DNA of 64,000 bases from Streptococcus infantis ATCC 700779 (GCF_000187465.1 NZ_GL732439.1:897226-961225); one strand, 5' to 3'; counted from the first letter of the stretch, positions 1 through 12,244 are shown. Numbers and translations are program-made. The notes: generated from the letters alone by a model not told the origin.

Positions 1-35
1 GGGGCTCCTTCAGCTGCTACAAATAAAATTTTCAT
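1..35 (-). CDS. glgA: Glycogen synthase, 5' end only
   Basis: Only the first eleven codons are present, reading [11 protein letters not shown], the usual beginning of bacterial ADP-glucose-dependent glycogen synthase. The ATG overlaps the glgD stop codon in an ATGA arrangement, so translation is probably coupled. It would elongate alpha-1,4-glucan from the ADP-glucose made by GlgC/GlgD. The rest lies beyond the window edge, so no catalytic residue can be checked. The call rests on this short match and on its place after glgD. Confidence 0.8.
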   Translation of the reverse strand, partial: MKILFVAAEGA

Positions 36-1171
36 GAAAGAATGTCCTCTGTTACTTTTTCACCTTTTTTGATGACAACAGGATTTTCTGCTGTACCACG
101 AATAATAACTCCATCAGCTACTTCAGCACCCTTATCAATAATTGCATATTCAACCTGAGCACCTTCACCAATGACAACACGAGGGAAAACAATAGATTCT
201 TTAACTAAGCTATCTTTATGAATTTGAACATTACGCGAAACAACTGAACGAACAACCTTACCTTCGACAATACTACCTGAAGCAAACTGCGAAGTATTTA
301 CTTCACAACCAGGTGCATAATAAGTTGGTTCTTCGTTTTTCACCTTTGTGTGAATCTTTTGATTTGGAGAGAATAAAGAGTAGAATTTATGCAGATCAAG
401 CATATCAATATTGGCTTGGTAATATGTTTCTACAGAATGAATATTAGCTAAGTAACCAGTATACTCGTATGCAAAAGCACCTGATTCTACTGCTAAGTCA
501 CGTAGAACATAACGTAGTTTTTCTGGGTGTTCTTTCTGAGCTTCTTCTTCCAGACGTTCAATTAACCATTGAGTATCTACAACAAAGATATCCGTTGACA
601 TGTTGTAGTATTCTTGTTCAGCTTTTTTATCGAAGAGTTTGTGAGAGAGCACGTGGTCAGTTTCATCAATATCTAGGATAGCATTTACTTCTGAAATATC
701 CTTTTTAGGTAGTTTTTTATAAACAACCGTAATAGGAGATTTTGTAGTATTATGCAAATGGAAAACCTGAGTAAGATCAATATTTACCAAAACGTCACAG
801 TTCAAGGAAACTGTTTGGTTAGATCCAGAACGTTTTAAATAAGTCAAGAGTTGTTGATAATACTCCTTACCAACAGTACTACTTTCCACACGAGTATTGT
901 AGATTCCAAGATAGTAGTGGCTAAGAAGGGTATTCAAGCCCCATTCACGTCCAGAACGAATGTGGTCAAATACAGAGCTGATGTTATCTTGTTGGAAGAT
1001 TCCAAAGACACTTCGAACACCAGCATTTGCTAAACTTGAGAGTGGGAAGTCAATCAAACGATACTTTCCTCCAAATGGCAAACTTGCCACTGGACGGTTA
1101 CTTGTCAAGGTTGACATATCATGGAAACCAACGGTATTTCCTAAAATCGCTGAATATTTATCAATCTTCAT
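32..1171 (-). CDS. glgD: GlgD subunit of glucose-1-phosphate adenylyltransferase
   Basis: This 379-residue protein has the nucleotidyltransferase fold followed by a C-terminal left-handed beta-helix region (hexapeptide-like repeats from about residue 290). The N-terminal glycine-rich loop GGxGTRL, present in its neighbour GlgC, is replaced here by [10 protein letters not shown], and the later [10 protein letters not shown] segment is kept. That is the pattern of Firmicute GlgD, which is thought to modulate GlgC in a GlgCD complex rather than catalyse by itself. It overlaps glgC by 11 bp and glgA by 4 bp, so the four glycogen genes form one coupled operon. It supplies ADP-glucose for glycogen storage in the cytoplasm. 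Confidence 0.93.
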   Translation of the reverse strand: MKIDKYSAILGNTVGFHDMSTLTSNRPVASLPFGGKYRLIDFPLSSLANAGVRSVFGIFQQDNISSVFDHIRSGREWGLNTLLSHYYLGIYNTRVESSTVGKEYYQQLLTYLKRSGSNQTVSLNCDVLVNIDLTQVFHLHNTTKSPITVVYKKLPKKDISEVNAILDIDETDHVLSHKLFDKKAEQEYYNMSTDIFVVDTQWLIERLEEEAQKEHPEKLRYVLRDLAVESGAFAYEYTGYLANIHSVETYYQANIDMLDLHKFYSLFSPNQKIHTKVKNEEPTYYAPGCEVNTSQFASGSIVEGKVVRSVVSRNVQIHKDSLVKESIVFPRVVIGEGAQVEYAIIDKGAEVADGVIIRGTAENPVVIKKGEKVTEDILS

Positions 1172-2303
1172 CTGTTGCTACCCCCACTACTTCGTTATAT
1201 CCGACTACTTGTACTTCTTCTGTACCATCAATTTCAACACCATCGGCAATAATTGCACCTTCACCGATGATTGCACGTGTAATTTTAGCACCTCTACCGA
1301 TAACTGCTCCACTCATGATGACAGAATCAACAACTTCTGCTCCCTTACGAACTTGAGCAGCTGTAGAAAGAATGGAATGTTTTACAGTACCATTCACGTA
1401 ACATCCATCTACTACTAGAGAGTCTTCTACTTGAGCAAATTCTCCAAGGTAGTTTGGTGGAGCGATAAGGTTACGAGAATAAATTTTCCATTGACGATTT
1501 CGGCTATCTAGAGCATTTTCTGGAGAGATGTATTCCATATTTGCTTCCCAAAGAGATTCGATTGTACCGACATCCTTCCAGTATCCATTAAATTCATAAG
1601 CATAGACACTTTCACCTGTCTCAAGATAATTTGGAATAACATTCTTTCCGAAATCAGACATATCTAGGTTAGCCTTTTCAGCAGCAACTAGCATGTTGCG
1701 AAGTCGTTTCCAGTCAAAGATATAAATCCCCATTGATGCCTTGGTTGATTTTGGTTGAGCAGGTTTTTCTTCGAATTCAACAATGCGATTATTAGCATCT
1801 GTATTCATAATACCGAAACGACTAGCTTCTTTTAGTGGTACATCCAAAACAGCAACTGTCAAGCTGGCATTGTTATCCTTGTGTGATTGGAGCATATCAT
1901 CATAGTCCATCTTGTAGATATGGTCTCCTGAAAGAATCAAAACATACTCAGGATTAATGCTATCGATATAGTCAATATTTTGGTAAATCGCATGACTTGT
2001 ACCTTCAAACCAACGATTTCCTTCACTTGCAGAGTAAGGTTGAAGGATAGAAACACCTGAATCAATTACATCAAGACCCCAACTAGAACCATTACCAATG
2101 TGACTGTTGAGAGCTAGTGGTTGATACTGTGTAATAACCCCAACATTGTGGATACCAGAGTTGGCACAGTTAGAAAGAGCAAAGTCAATGATACGGTAGC
2201 GCCCACCAAATTGCACAGCAGGTTTTGCAATGCTTTGAGTGAGTTTACCGAGACGAGTTCCTTGCCCACCGGCAAGGATTAAAGCTAGCATTTCATTCTT
2301 CAT
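1161..2303 (-). CDS. glgC: Glucose-1-phosphate adenylyltransferase catalytic subunit
   Basis: GlgC makes ADP-glucose and pyrophosphate from ATP and glucose-1-phosphate, the committed step of bacterial glycogen synthesis. The 380-residue product carries the pyrophosphorylase loop [12 protein letters not shown] at residues 11-22, then [15 protein letters not shown] and the sugar-phosphate region with FEEKP and SMGIYIF. The C-terminal third is a beta-helix domain. Length is normal for the short Gram-positive form. It overlaps glgB by 11 bp upstream and glgD by 11 bp downstream, which suggests translational coupling. The intact loop here and its loss in GlgD fit a catalytic/regulatory pair. Confidence 0.96.
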   Translation of the reverse strand: MKNEMLALILAGGQGTRLGKLTQSIAKPAVQFGGRYRIIDFALSNCANSGIHNVGVITQYQPLALNSHIGNGSSWGLDVIDSGVSILQPYSASEGNRWFEGTSHAIYQNIDYIDSINPEYVLILSGDHIYKMDYDDMLQSHKDNNASLTVAVLDVPLKEASRFGIMNTDANNRIVEFEEKPAQPKSTKASMGIYIFDWKRLRNMLVAAEKANLDMSDFGKNVIPNYLETGESVYAYEFNGYWKDVGTIESLWEANMEYISPENALDSRNRQWKIYSRNLIAPPNYLGEFAQVEDSLVVDGCYVNGTVKHSILSTAAQVRKGAEVVDSVIMSGAVIGRGAKITRAIIGEGAIIADGVEIDGTEEVQVVGYNEVVGVATDED

Positions 2304-4221
2304 TTTCTACTCCTTTTTGAGATTTATTTGATTCTTTTTTAGCGGGTTTTAAGCGACGTTTGATTTTCCAGATACTTGCCCCCAAAGCTGGCAAGGTAAA
2401 GGTCAAAGTCTGCTCATAATCCTTCCATAATCCTTCTTGAGTTTGAACGGTTTGATTGTGTTCTTTCCAAACACCTCCCCATTGATCCAACTCTGTATTC
2501 CAAATTTCTTCATACACACCTGCAACTGGCAGTCCAATTGTGAAATCAGGACGTTCAACCGGTGCCATATTGAAGACACAGACTAGCATCTCTCCTTTCT
2601 TTCCTTTACGAATAAAGGAAAGAACACTCTGATCTCTATTATCTGCATCGATAATTTCAATTCCATCATAGCTTGTATCAATTTCCCAAAGACAACGGTG
2701 GTCCTTATAAAGTTGATTCAACTGAGATGTGAAGTATTTCATCTTGGCATTCATTGGATCTTCAAGGTTTGACCATTCTAATTGCTCTTCTGATTTCCAC
2801 TCTAAGAATTGACCGAATTCGCTACCCATAAAGAGCAATTTCTTACCAGGGTGGCAAATTTGATAAGTATAAAGGTTTCTAAGGCCTGCAAATTGATTGT
2901 AACGATCCCCCCACATCTTATGCATCATACTCTTCTTACCATGTACAACCTCATCATGTGAGAATGGTAGGAGATAATTTTCATTAAAAACATACATAAA
3001 ACTGAAGGTTACAAGGTTAAAATCATACTTGCGGTAAATTGGATCTTCTTCGTAGAAACGTAAGATGTCATTCATCCATCCCATGTTCCACTTGTAGTCA
3101 AATCCAAGACCACCCATCTCTTTCGGACCTGTTATTTTAGTTGCCGAAGAGCTTTCTTCTGCAATCATCATGACATCAGGGTGAGCTAGCTTAATAACAG
3201 TATTTAAACGCTGAAGGAAATAATAGCCTTCGTAGTTAAGATTTCCACCGTCTTTATTTGGTGTCCAAGGTGCATTATCATAATCAAGATAAAGGATATT
3301 ACTTACGGCATCTACACGGATACCATCTAAATGATAAAAATCAATCCAGAACTTAATGCTAGAAATTAGGAAAGATTGTACTTCGTTTTTGCCTAAGTCG
3401 AAGTTTAATGCCCCCCAACCATAGTTATGAGCTTTGTTATGGTCTTGATATTCAAAAGTCGGAGTTCCATCATAGTAGGCTAAGGCATCATCATTGATTG
3501 TAAAGTGACCTGGAACCCAGTCCACGATAACACCGATATTGTTTAAGTGACACTCCTCAACAAAGTCTTGAAACTCTTCTGGTCTTCCGTAAGAATGTTC
3601 TAAACCGAAATATCCCATCAGTTGATAGCCCCAACTCAAACCTAGCGGGTGAGCCATCAAAGGCATAAACTCAATATGAGTGTAGTTCATTTCAACTAAG
3701 TAAGGAATCAGCTCATCTTTTAATTGAGCAAAACTATATGGAGTTCCATCTGGATTTCGTTTCCACGAACCAGCGTGTGCTTCGTAAATATTTACTGGTC
3801 TTTCGAAGAATCCCAAACGTTTTCTACGAGCTAACCAAAGTCCATCCTTCCATTTCTTTTCTGGAATTTCTGTTAACACAGCCCCTGTTCCTGGACGTGC
3901 TTCATACCGAACAGCTAAAGGATCAATCTTCATAAGCTGATGACCGTTAGCCCGTGTGATATGATATTTATAAATCTGACCTTCTTGGGCAAAAGTTGTA
4001 AAAACTTCCCAAACTCCAGATTCGTTTCGAACCATAGGGATTTGATTTTCAACCCAATTCGTGAAATCACCGACTAGATGAACAGCCTGCGCATTTGGAG
4101 CCCAAACACGGAATGTGTAACCCCATTCCCCGTCTTTCTCCTCACGATGTGCGCCCAAATAGTGCTGAAGATGGAAATTTTCGCCTGTTGTAAAAGTTCT
4201 TAAAGCTTCTAATGTATCCAT
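2293..4221 (-). CDS. glgB: 1,4-alpha-glucan branching enzyme
   Basis: The enzyme makes alpha-1,6 branches in glycogen. The 642-residue protein has an N-terminal carbohydrate-binding module (about residues 25-115, [18 protein letters not shown]) and a GH13 barrel. The nucleophile lies in [10 protein letters not shown] (Asp304), the acid/base in IAEESS (Glu355/356) and the transition-state pair in FSHDEV. The C-terminus ends in a lysine-rich tail (about 615-642) with no obvious function. It is the first gene of the glycogen operon and has its own strong promoter with an overlapping CcpA site. That implies repression while glucose is plentiful, which is worth testing for a storage pathway. Confidence 0.96.
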   Translation of the reverse strand: MDTLEALRTFTTGENFHLQHYLGAHREEKDGEWGYTFRVWAPNAQAVHLVGDFTNWVENQIPMVRNESGVWEVFTTFAQEGQIYKYHITRANGHQLMKIDPLAVRYEARPGTGAVLTEIPEKKWKDGLWLARRKRLGFFERPVNIYEAHAGSWKRNPDGTPYSFAQLKDELIPYLVEMNYTHIEFMPLMAHPLGLSWGYQLMGYFGLEHSYGRPEEFQDFVEECHLNNIGVIVDWVPGHFTINDDALAYYDGTPTFEYQDHNKAHNYGWGALNFDLGKNEVQSFLISSIKFWIDFYHLDGIRVDAVSNILYLDYDNAPWTPNKDGGNLNYEGYYFLQRLNTVIKLAHPDVMMIAEESSSATKITGPKEMGGLGFDYKWNMGWMNDILRFYEEDPIYRKYDFNLVTFSFMYVFNENYLLPFSHDEVVHGKKSMMHKMWGDRYNQFAGLRNLYTYQICHPGKKLLFMGSEFGQFLEWKSEEQLEWSNLEDPMNAKMKYFTSQLNQLYKDHRCLWEIDTSYDGIEIIDADNRDQSVLSFIRKGKKGEMLVCVFNMAPVERPDFTIGLPVAGVYEEIWNTELDQWGGVWKEHNQTVQTQEGLWKDYEQTLTFTLPALGASIWKIKRRLKPAKKESNKSQKGVENEE

Positions 4222-4237
4222 AAATCCCCCTTTATAT

Positions 4238-4251
4238 TGTAAGCGTTTTCT
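4238..4251 (-). promoter_or_regulatory. CcpA cre site at glgB transcription start
   Basis: TGTAAGCGTTTTCT on the plus strand fits the catabolite-responsive element consensus TGWAARCGYTWWCW at every position. It lies just downstream of the glgB -10 box and so overlaps the predicted start of transcription, the classic position for CcpA repression. Confidence 0.8.
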
Positions 4252-4259
4252 ATATTTCT

Positions 4260-4288
4260 ATTATACTATCTTTTAAGAAAACTTTCAA
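4260..4288 (-). promoter_or_regulatory. glgB promoter
   Basis: On the minus strand TTGAAA (4283-4288) and TATAAT (4260-4265) are separated by 17 bp, a near-consensus sigma-A promoter. The predicted start near 4253 leaves a 5' leader of about 30 nt. Confidence 0.8.
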
Positions 4289-4591
4289 CCAATTTCCGAA
4301 TTATCATAAATATTTTTTAGAAAATCTTCAAGTAATTATCTTGACATTTCTTAAATTTTCAGTATTTATTGATATTCTACCTTGATATCAGTTTTTGTAG
4401 CATTAAATTACTTACAATATTTTTTTCAATGCTAATTTTGCAAAACAGATACTTTAAAAACTTAACGTTATTTTCATGAATCAAACTTTTTGTTCGGATA
4501 AAGTATCTTAAGTACAATTTTATCAAATTTTCTGAAATTTTCAACTATTTTTGGTAATATTCCCATATTTTTTATTAGGACAAATTTATAT
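4289..4591. other. AT-rich intergenic region between glgB and pulA
   Basis: No gene is seen in this stretch. It is strongly AT-rich. The only motif picked out is a CodY-like 15-mer at 4526-4540 (AATTTTCTGAAATTT, one mismatch to AATTTTCWGAAAATT), about 240 bp upstream of the glgB -35 box. A role for it is uncertain. Confidence 0.4.
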
Positions 4592-4622
4592 ATAAAAAAA
4601 CTCAAGATTAATCTTGAGTTTT
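4592..4622 (-). terminator. Terminator after pulA
   Basis: A perfect 10-bp stem, AACTCAAGAT/ATCTTGAGTT, is flanked by a T run on the minus strand and by A/T tracts on the other side. It ends the pulA transcript and could work in both directions. Confidence 0.85.
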
Positions 4623-4628
4623 ATTTTT

Positions 4629-6911
4629 TTAAATTAAAACATTCATAACTGCAACGCTCACATTATCAAGAGTGTTTTCTTGGTTTGAACGACTATTTGT
4701 TACCAACATTTCTAGATTTCCAGCATTTTCATAATAGAAAGATGCACCTTTGGCATTAAATACAACCAAGAAATGTTCCTTAGTTCCCTGAATCTCATAG
4801 ACAATCCAGCCACTATTTTCAATAGCTGTGTGAACAAAGACGTGACGGTATACTTCTTCGTATGTAGGGTATGAAAAGGCCCTAGTCTTTGTTTTAAGAC
4901 CTATAATCTGACGAATAAATTCTATGCTTTCTTGACGCTCATTGATTAAGTTCCAGTCTACCTGGTTAACAGCATCTGGAGCATTGTAACTGTTCATAGC
5001 ACGTTCGCGATCATCATGAGTCAACTCACCGTTTTCACCTGTAGCAACCAGTTTGGTACGTCCAAACTCTTGACCAAGTTCCATAAAGGAGATACCTTGC
5101 ATGAGTAGATTCATTGCAGTTGCTGTTTCTACCTTTTTCATGATACTTGCTTGGTCTTCTGTTGGATGAAGTGTCGCTAATAAATCATGCAAGTTATAGT
5201 TATCATGGGCTTCTACATAGTTGACAACCTGGTTAGGGCTTAGATAAGAGCCCAGTTCACGACTACCAAGGATAGCTTTGGCAACAATTGGTTCAGTGGC
5301 AGCACCACTTACGAAGCCTGATTTGATATCACCATAAACTTCAGCACCTTTAACCGCATTACGTTGATCATCATTGAAAAAGCCAATATTAGGTAATTGA
5401 TAGGCATTGTCTTTCTTAGCCTTATCATAAGGAGCAAGTCCAGTTCCCATATCCCACCCTTCTCCATAAAGGATTATTTTAGGATCGACTTCATCCATAG
5501 CCCAACGAATCATCTGCATCGTTTTAACATCATGGATTCCCATCAAGTCAAAGCGGAAACCATCAATATTAAACTCATTCACCCAATAAAGAAGTGAATC
5601 AATCATGTACTTACGGAACATTTCGTGTTCACTAGCAGTCTCGTTTCCTACACCTGTACCATTTTGATAACTTCCATCGCGATTCATTCGGTAATAATAG
5701 TCTGGAACTGTTGTTTGGAATGGGGCATCAACAGTTGAAAACGTATGGTTGTATACCACATCCATAATGACGCCAATTCCAGCATCATGATAAGCTTGAA
5801 TCATCGTCTTCAAATCACGGATGACTTGACCTGGATCATTTGGATTCGTAGACATGCTGGTTTCTGGTGCATTGTAGTTTTGTGGATCGTAACCCCAGTT
5901 GTAGGTCACATTTCCATCTGCATCATACTCTTTATGACGGTCAGCAATCGGCTGTAGTTGAACATAGTTAACACCAAGTTCCTTGATGTAGTCAAATGCA
6001 GTAGACTGACCGAAGTGATTGACTGTTCCAGTTTGGGCAGCACCTAAGAATGTTCCTCTTAATTCTGGAGCAACACCAGAAGTTTCAGACTTGGTCAAGT
6101 CACGAATGTGCATTTCGTAAACAACCGCTTGACAAGAATTTTCCAATCGCCAAGTAGCTTCCGTTCCATTCTTAACTTCAAAACCTTCAACTTGACGTTC
6201 TTTTTCTGAAAGAATCGCTGAACGTTTACCATCTGGACTTGTCGCAATGGTATATGGATCTCGTGTCAATGATTGATGATGTGGAAAATTAATCTGATAT
6301 TGATAGGCACGACCAGCAAGACTTTCAGGAACTGTCAAATTCCAAACTCCAATTGTATTATCCTTGTGACTATATGAATAACTGTTGCCACGTTGCATTT
6401 CATAAGTCTTTAGGATAGCCGCATCATTACTTGCTGATTCATAAACTACAACTTGTACAGTTGTTGCTGTTGGCGACCAAAGTTTAAAGCTTGTTTCTTC
6501 TTCGGAAACCTGACATCCCAACTCTCCTTGGTAACCCCAGTGGTGATCAAAACTAGCACTGTTAATCGCTTTATCAAAAGCAAATGGATTTTGATCTTTA
6601 TAGTGTGGACTTGCAATGGCTGGGTTTTCAGAATAATAAACGGTGGCATCTCCATCTAAAATCCAAACTTCTGTTAAGAGTGGATAATGATTGAGTCGGA
6701 TAGGATATTCTTTGCTTACTCCATCTTTATCAACTGTAAACACCATTTGTTCAAGAGGTGTTTCACTTGATTGGGTAAATGAAAATTTATCTCCAAAGTA
6801 TTCTTGCTCTTTAACAAATTCTATTGAATCAGCTAGGCTTTTACTAAAGTTGCAACTCTGATATGCTTCATCCTTACGATGATAATGAATAAGTACAGGA
6901 TAGTTGTACAT
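4629..6911 (-). CDS. pulA: Type I pullulanase (glycogen/maltodextrin debranching)
   Basis: The 760-residue enzyme hydrolyses alpha-1,6 links in pullulan, glycogen or branched maltodextrins. It has N-terminal beta domains including a CBM48-like module (about 125-240), then a GH13 barrel. The type I signature YNWGYDP is at 337-343, the nucleophile in DGFRFDLMG (Asp455), the acid in YGEGWD (Glu484), and the HD motif in VEAHDNYN. There is no signal peptide, LPXTG or membrane segment, so it acts in the cytoplasm, unlike the large surface pullulanase SpuA/PulA of pathogenic streptococci. Sitting next to the glg operon, it likely serves glycogen and dextrin breakdown. Confidence 0.93.
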   Translation of the reverse strand: MYNYPVLIHYHRKDEAYQSCNFSKSLADSIEFVKEQEYFGDKFSFTQSSETPLEQMVFTVDKDGVSKEYPIRLNHYPLLTEVWILDGDATVYYSENPAIASPHYKDQNPFAFDKAINSASFDHHWGYQGELGCQVSEEETSFKLWSPTATTVQVVVYESASNDAAILKTYEMQRGNSYSYSHKDNTIGVWNLTVPESLAGRAYQYQINFPHHQSLTRDPYTIATSPDGKRSAILSEKERQVEGFEVKNGTEATWRLENSCQAVVYEMHIRDLTKSETSGVAPELRGTFLGAAQTGTVNHFGQSTAFDYIKELGVNYVQLQPIADRHKEYDADGNVTYNWGYDPQNYNAPETSMSTNPNDPGQVIRDLKTMIQAYHDAGIGVIMDVVYNHTFSTVDAPFQTTVPDYYYRMNRDGSYQNGTGVGNETASEHEMFRKYMIDSLLYWVNEFNIDGFRFDLMGIHDVKTMQMIRWAMDEVDPKIILYGEGWDMGTGLAPYDKAKKDNAYQLPNIGFFNDDQRNAVKGAEVYGDIKSGFVSGAATEPIVAKAILGSRELGSYLSPNQVVNYVEAHDNYNLHDLLATLHPTEDQASIMKKVETATAMNLLMQGISFMELGQEFGRTKLVATGENGELTHDDRERAMNSYNAPDAVNQVDWNLINERQESIEFIRQIIGLKTKTRAFSYPTYEEVYRHVFVHTAIENSGWIVYEIQGTKEHFLVVFNAKGASFYYENAGNLEMLVTNSRSNQENTLDNVSVAVMNVLI

Positions 6912-7017
6912 GTTTTTCCCTAATTTCTAATTATTAATTTATATAGTAACATTTCTTGATTCACTTATTTGGATAGAAGCAAGAAATGATAGATGATTAT
7001 TCTAGACTGTGTATTCC

Positions 7018-8985
<1,968 letters not shown>

Positions 8986-9023
8986 TTACCATAAAAAGGA
9001 CTATAGAAACAATATAGAAGCTC

Positions 9024-9065
9024 TAAAAAAGAAAATGAGAAGGATATTTCAATCACTTCTCATTT
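9024..9065 (-). terminator. Terminator after pbuX
   Basis: An inverted repeat AATGAGAAG ... CTTCTCATT is followed on the minus strand by a T-rich run just after the pbuX stop codon. Confidence 0.75.
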
Positions 9066-9069
9066 ATTT

Positions 9070-10329
9070 TTATTTTTTACGATTCAAAATAGCGTTCAAA
9101 ATGATGGCCACTGTACTTGCAATGACGATACCATTTGAGAAGAACATTTGTAATTCTGTTGGTAAAGTATTGAAGAGGTTACTTCCGTTTAATCCCACAC
9201 CGGCAGCAATAGAAACTGCTGCAATAAGGAAATTGTGTTCATTATGTTCGAAATCCACACGAGACAAGATTTGCATCCCTTGTAGAGAAACAAAACCAAA
9301 CATGACCAGCATGGCTCCACCTAGAACAGGGCTAGGGATAATCTGCGCTAAGGCACCAAACTTAGGCAAGAGACCAAGTAAGATAAGAAAACCTGCAGCA
9401 TAGTAGATCGGCAAACGTGTACGAATACCTGAAAGTTTAACCAAACCTACATTTTGTGAAAACCCTGTATAAGGGAAGGTATTGAAAAGTCCACCAAGTA
9501 AAACAGCAAGACCTTCAGCACGATAACCATTACGGAGACGAATGCTATCGATTGGATCTTTAGTAATATCAGAAAGGGCAAGATATACACCAGTTGATTC
9601 TACCATTGATACAGTAGCGATAATACACATCATTACAATAGAAGAAATCTCAAATTGTGGAGCACCAAAGTAGAATGGAGTTGGGATATGAACAAGTGGA
9701 GCTTCTGCTACTGGAGAGAAATCAACCAAGCCCATAGTCGCAGCGATGATAGTACCTGCAATCAAACCAATCAAAATAGAAATTGACTTAATAAATCCTT
9801 TTGTAAAGATATTAACCAAAAGAATGATGAGAATGGTGATTGTTGCTAATGCTAAACTTTGTCCCGTTGGTTTTTCGACGTTATTTCCCATATTTCCGAT
9901 AGCTACAGGAATCAAAGTTAAACCGATTGTTGTAATGACAGAACCTGTTACGATTGAAGGAAACAGATTTGCAACCTTAGAAAATACGCCAGCTACAAGA
10001 ACGACATAAATACCAGAAGCAATCAAGGCACCAAACATAGCACCACTACCGTGACTTTGTCCAATCATAATAAGTGGAGCAACAGACTGGAAAGCTACCC
10101 CAAGAACAATAGGTAAACCGACACCAAAATATTTATTAAGTTGCAATTGTAAGAGAGTTGCGACCCCACACATAAAGATATCTGTAGAGATAAGGTATGT
10201 CAGTTGTTGAGGTGAGTAACCTAGGGCACCTGCAATCATGATTGGTACCAGGATTGAACCTGAGTACATGGCAAGTAAGTGTTGCAAGCCCAATACGGCC
10301 GCTTTTGAGTGGTTTTCTTTTTGATTCAT
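9070..10329 (-). CDS. pbuX: Xanthine permease (NCS2 family)
   Basis: This 419-residue integral membrane protein belongs to the nucleobase:cation symporter-2 family and probably imports xanthine with protons. About twelve to fourteen hydrophobic segments run through the sequence. Family landmarks include the early GLQHLLAMYSGSILVPIMIAG and the NCS2 region around GLFNTFPYTGFSQNVGLVKLSG. Its ATG overlaps the xpt TAA by one base, so import and phosphoribosylation of xanthine are translated together. Both genes lie behind the guanine-type riboswitch. Uracil permease is less likely because of the xpt coupling. Confidence 0.92.
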   Translation of the reverse strand: MNQKENHSKAAVLGLQHLLAMYSGSILVPIMIAGALGYSPQQLTYLISTDIFMCGVATLLQLQLNKYFGVGLPIVLGVAFQSVAPLIMIGQSHGSGAMFGALIASGIYVVLVAGVFSKVANLFPSIVTGSVITTIGLTLIPVAIGNMGNNVEKPTGQSLALATITILIILLVNIFTKGFIKSISILIGLIAGTIIAATMGLVDFSPVAEAPLVHIPTPFYFGAPQFEISSIVMMCIIATVSMVESTGVYLALSDITKDPIDSIRLRNGYRAEGLAVLLGGLFNTFPYTGFSQNVGLVKLSGIRTRLPIYYAAGFLILLGLLPKFGALAQIIPSPVLGGAMLVMFGFVSLQGMQILSRVDFEHNEHNFLIAAVSIAAGVGLNGSNLFNTLPTELQMFFSNGIVIASTVAIILNAILNRKK

Positions 10330-10910
10330 TAGATGTCTGCCTCCTTGAAGATAACTCTTCCATTTTCAAAACGCTCTAAACGAGCAAGTGATACGACTTG
10401 ATGACCTGATTTTTCTAACAGTTCACGACCATCTTGGAAAGATTTTTCAATCACAATCCCGACGGCCTCGACTGTAGCACCAGCTTGTTCGATAATCTGA
10501 ATCAAACCTTTAGCTGCTTGACCATTAGCCAAGAAATCATCAATAATTAATACTTTATCTCCAGGAGATAAGAACTTCCCTGCAATGGAAACGGTACTAG
10601 TAACTTGTTTAGTGAAAGAATAAACCTCAGCAGTCAAAATTCCTTCATTCATGGTAATATTTTTTGCCTTCTTAGCAAAAATCATAGGTACATCTAATTG
10701 TTCTGCAACATATAGAGCTGGAGCAATTCCAGATGCTTCAATGGTTACGACTTTGGTAATACCTGCATTTTTAAAATATTCTGCAAAGGTGCGGCCAATC
10801 TCGCGCATTAACTTATAATCAACTTGGTGAGTTAAGAAAGAATCCACCTTAAGAATATTCTCACCTAGAATATTCCCATCTTTTAAAATACGTTCCTCTA
10901 GTAATTTCAC
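10329..10910 (-). CDS. xpt: Xanthine phosphoribosyltransferase
   Basis: Xpt converts xanthine and PRPP to XMP, feeding GMP synthesis. The 193-residue length is typical. The PRPP-binding loop [16 protein letters not shown] lies at about residues 122-137, and the N-terminal region has the [23 protein letters not shown] segment typical of Xpt rather than of hypoxanthine/adenine enzymes. It is the first gene after a riboswitch-terminator, so guanine is expected to stop its transcription. The next gene is the xanthine permease. Confidence 0.95.
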   Translation of the reverse strand: MKLLEERILKDGNILGENILKVDSFLTHQVDYKLMREIGRTFAEYFKNAGITKVVTIEASGIAPALYVAEQLDVPMIFAKKAKNITMNEGILTAEVYSFTKQVTSTVSIAGKFLSPGDKVLIIDDFLANGQAAKGLIQIIEQAGATVEAVGIVIEKSFQDGRELLEKSGHQVVSLARLERFENGRVIFKEADI

Positions 10911-10921
10911 AATAACCTCCG

Positions 10922-10951
10922 AAATAAAAAGGGACTTACATAGTAAGCCCC
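10922..10951 (-). terminator. Riboswitch-controlled terminator of xpt-pbuX
   Basis: The stem GGGGCTTAC/GTAAGTCCC (one G-U pair) with a TAT loop is followed by a T run on the minus strand, 46 nt after the aptamer. The 5' arm contains CTTACT, which can instead pair with AGTAAG from the 3' strand of aptamer helix P1. This is the standard OFF-switch design. Confidence 0.85.
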
Positions 10952-10996
10952 TTAGAAAGATTGAAACAGATATTCCTGCTTCTTTAATCTCTCTTC

Positions 10997-11068
10997 GACT
11001 TACTCATTGTTAGGTATTTACGGTACCTTGTAGAAACGCCACGCCAATTCGCGACATAAATAAGTAAT
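10997..11068 (-). promoter_or_regulatory. Guanine-class purine riboswitch aptamer
   Basis: The minus strand shows the purine-aptamer core: P2 (GTCGCG/CGTGGC) closing loop AATTGG, junction GTTTCTAC, P3 (GGTA/TACC) closing loop CCGTAAA, and junction AACAATGAG, with P1 formed by ACTTATT/GAGTAAGT. Aligned to the Bacillus subtilis xpt aptamer, the ligand-pairing position (C74) is a cytosine, which means guanine/hypoxanthine specificity. The GG of L2 and CC of L3 can form the loop-loop contact. It begins only 8 nt after the guaC stop codon. Confidence 0.92.
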
Positions 11069-11075
11069 CATATTT

Positions 11076-12059
11076 TTAGTGAGCATCTCCATTCCAGATA
11101 GAGTTCTTCACAATCACATAATCCACATGTCTAAGATCAGCTACCTTTCGACCTCCAGCATAAGAAATCGAACTTTGCAAATCTTGTTCCATTTCAGTTA
11201 GGGTATCTTGTAAATGTCCTTTGGCAGGAAGAAGAATTTTCTTACCTTCGACATTCTTATAGGCACCTTTTTGGTATTCTGAAGCGGAACCATAGTATTC
11301 TTTAAATTGTTTCCCATCGACTTCGACAGTTTTACCAGGGCTTTCGATATGGCCTGCAAATAAAGAACCAATCATAACCATACTTGCACCAAAGCGGATT
11401 GACTTGGCAATATCTCCGTGTGTACGGATACCACCATCGGCAATAATCGGTTTACGCGCAGCCTTAGCACACCAGCGAAGAGCTGCTAACTGCCAACCAC
11501 CAGTACCAAAACCAGTTTTAACCTTAGTAATACATACTTTACCTGGACCGATCCCGACCTTAGTAGCGTCTGCTCCAGCATTTTCAAGTTCACGAACTGC
11601 CTCGGGAGTACCAACGTTACCGGCGATGACAAAGGTATCTGGCAATTCTTTCTTAATGTGCTGAATCATTGAAATCACGCTGTCGGCATGTCCATGAGCG
11701 ATATCAATAGTGATGTACTCTGGAGCATCTTCCTTTAATTGACTAACAAAATCATATTCGTAATCTTTAACACCAACAGAGATAGAAGCAATCAACCCTT
11801 TTTCATGCATGCGTTTCACAAAAGGAATGCGTCCAGCTTCATCAAAGCGATGCATGATATAGAAATAACCACCTTTTGCAAGTTGTTCTGCAACATCTTC
11901 ATCCAAGATAGTTTGCATATTAGAAGGAACAACTGGTAATTTAAAGGTGTACTTCCCTAGTGTCACCTGTGTGTCAGCTTCTGCTCGACTTTGAAGAACA
12001 CACTTATTAGGAATTAGCTGAATATCTTCATAGTCAAAAATCGGAAATTCGTTTAACAT
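11076..12059 (-). CDS. guaC: GMP reductase
   Basis: GuaC reduces GMP to IMP with NADPH, returning guanine nucleotides to the common purine pool. The 327-residue protein is an IMPDH/GMPR TIM barrel without CBS domains. The catalytic cysteine is in GPGKVCITK (Cys176), followed by [28 protein letters not shown] for phosphate binding. A consensus promoter precedes it. The guanine riboswitch and xpt-pbuX follow directly, so guaC may form the first gene of an operon whose distal part alone is guanine-sensitive. Confidence 0.95.
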   Translation of the reverse strand: MLNEFPIFDYEDIQLIPNKCVLQSRAEADTQVTLGKYTFKLPVVPSNMQTILDEDVAEQLAKGGYFYIMHRFDEAGRIPFVKRMHEKGLIASISVGVKDYEYDFVSQLKEDAPEYITIDIAHGHADSVISMIQHIKKELPDTFVIAGNVGTPEAVRELENAGADATKVGIGPGKVCITKVKTGFGTGGWQLAALRWCAKAARKPIIADGGIRTHGDIAKSIRFGASMVMIGSLFAGHIESPGKTVEVDGKQFKEYYGSASEYQKGAYKNVEGKKILLPAKGHLQDTLTEMEQDLQSSISYAGGRKVADLRHVDYVIVKNSIWNGDAH

Positions 12060-12136
12060 TTCGATGTCTCGTTTCTTTTATAATGACCTACCTATGCTTG
12101 CGCATCACTACGCCTTTTCCGACGTTTCCTTTAAAG

Positions 12137-12165
12137 ATTATAAACTAAGGTAAAGTTTTTGTCAA
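12137..12165 (-). promoter_or_regulatory. guaC promoter
   Basis: TTGACA (12160-12165) and TATAAT (12137-12142) are both exact consensus boxes with a 17-bp spacer on the minus strand. The predicted leader of roughly 70 nt contains no purine aptamer. Confidence 0.85.
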
Positions 12166-12214
12166 TTATTTTGAAACCTAAAATTTATAACGTTCGGATT
12201 TTACTCGTGATTTC

Positions 12215-12244
12215 ACAAAAAATAGAGAGTTTATAGACTCTCTA
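12215..12244 (-). terminator. Terminator overlapping mcrC stop
   Basis: AGAGAGT/ACTCTCT stem with a T-rich tail on the minus strand. The upstream arm begins at the mcrC stop codon. Confidence 0.75.

Noticed and set aside
960-1418. Plus-strand open frames opposite glgD/glgC (also 1027-1356)
   Set aside because: They are mirror frames of strongly conserved genes, rich in Ser/Thr/Ile, and lack ribosome sites or family features.
4320-4400. Plus-strand promoter (TTGACA near 4342) for a small RNA in the glgB-pulA gap
   Set aside because: No acceptable -10 box at 16-18 bp, and such boxes arise easily in AT-rich DNA.
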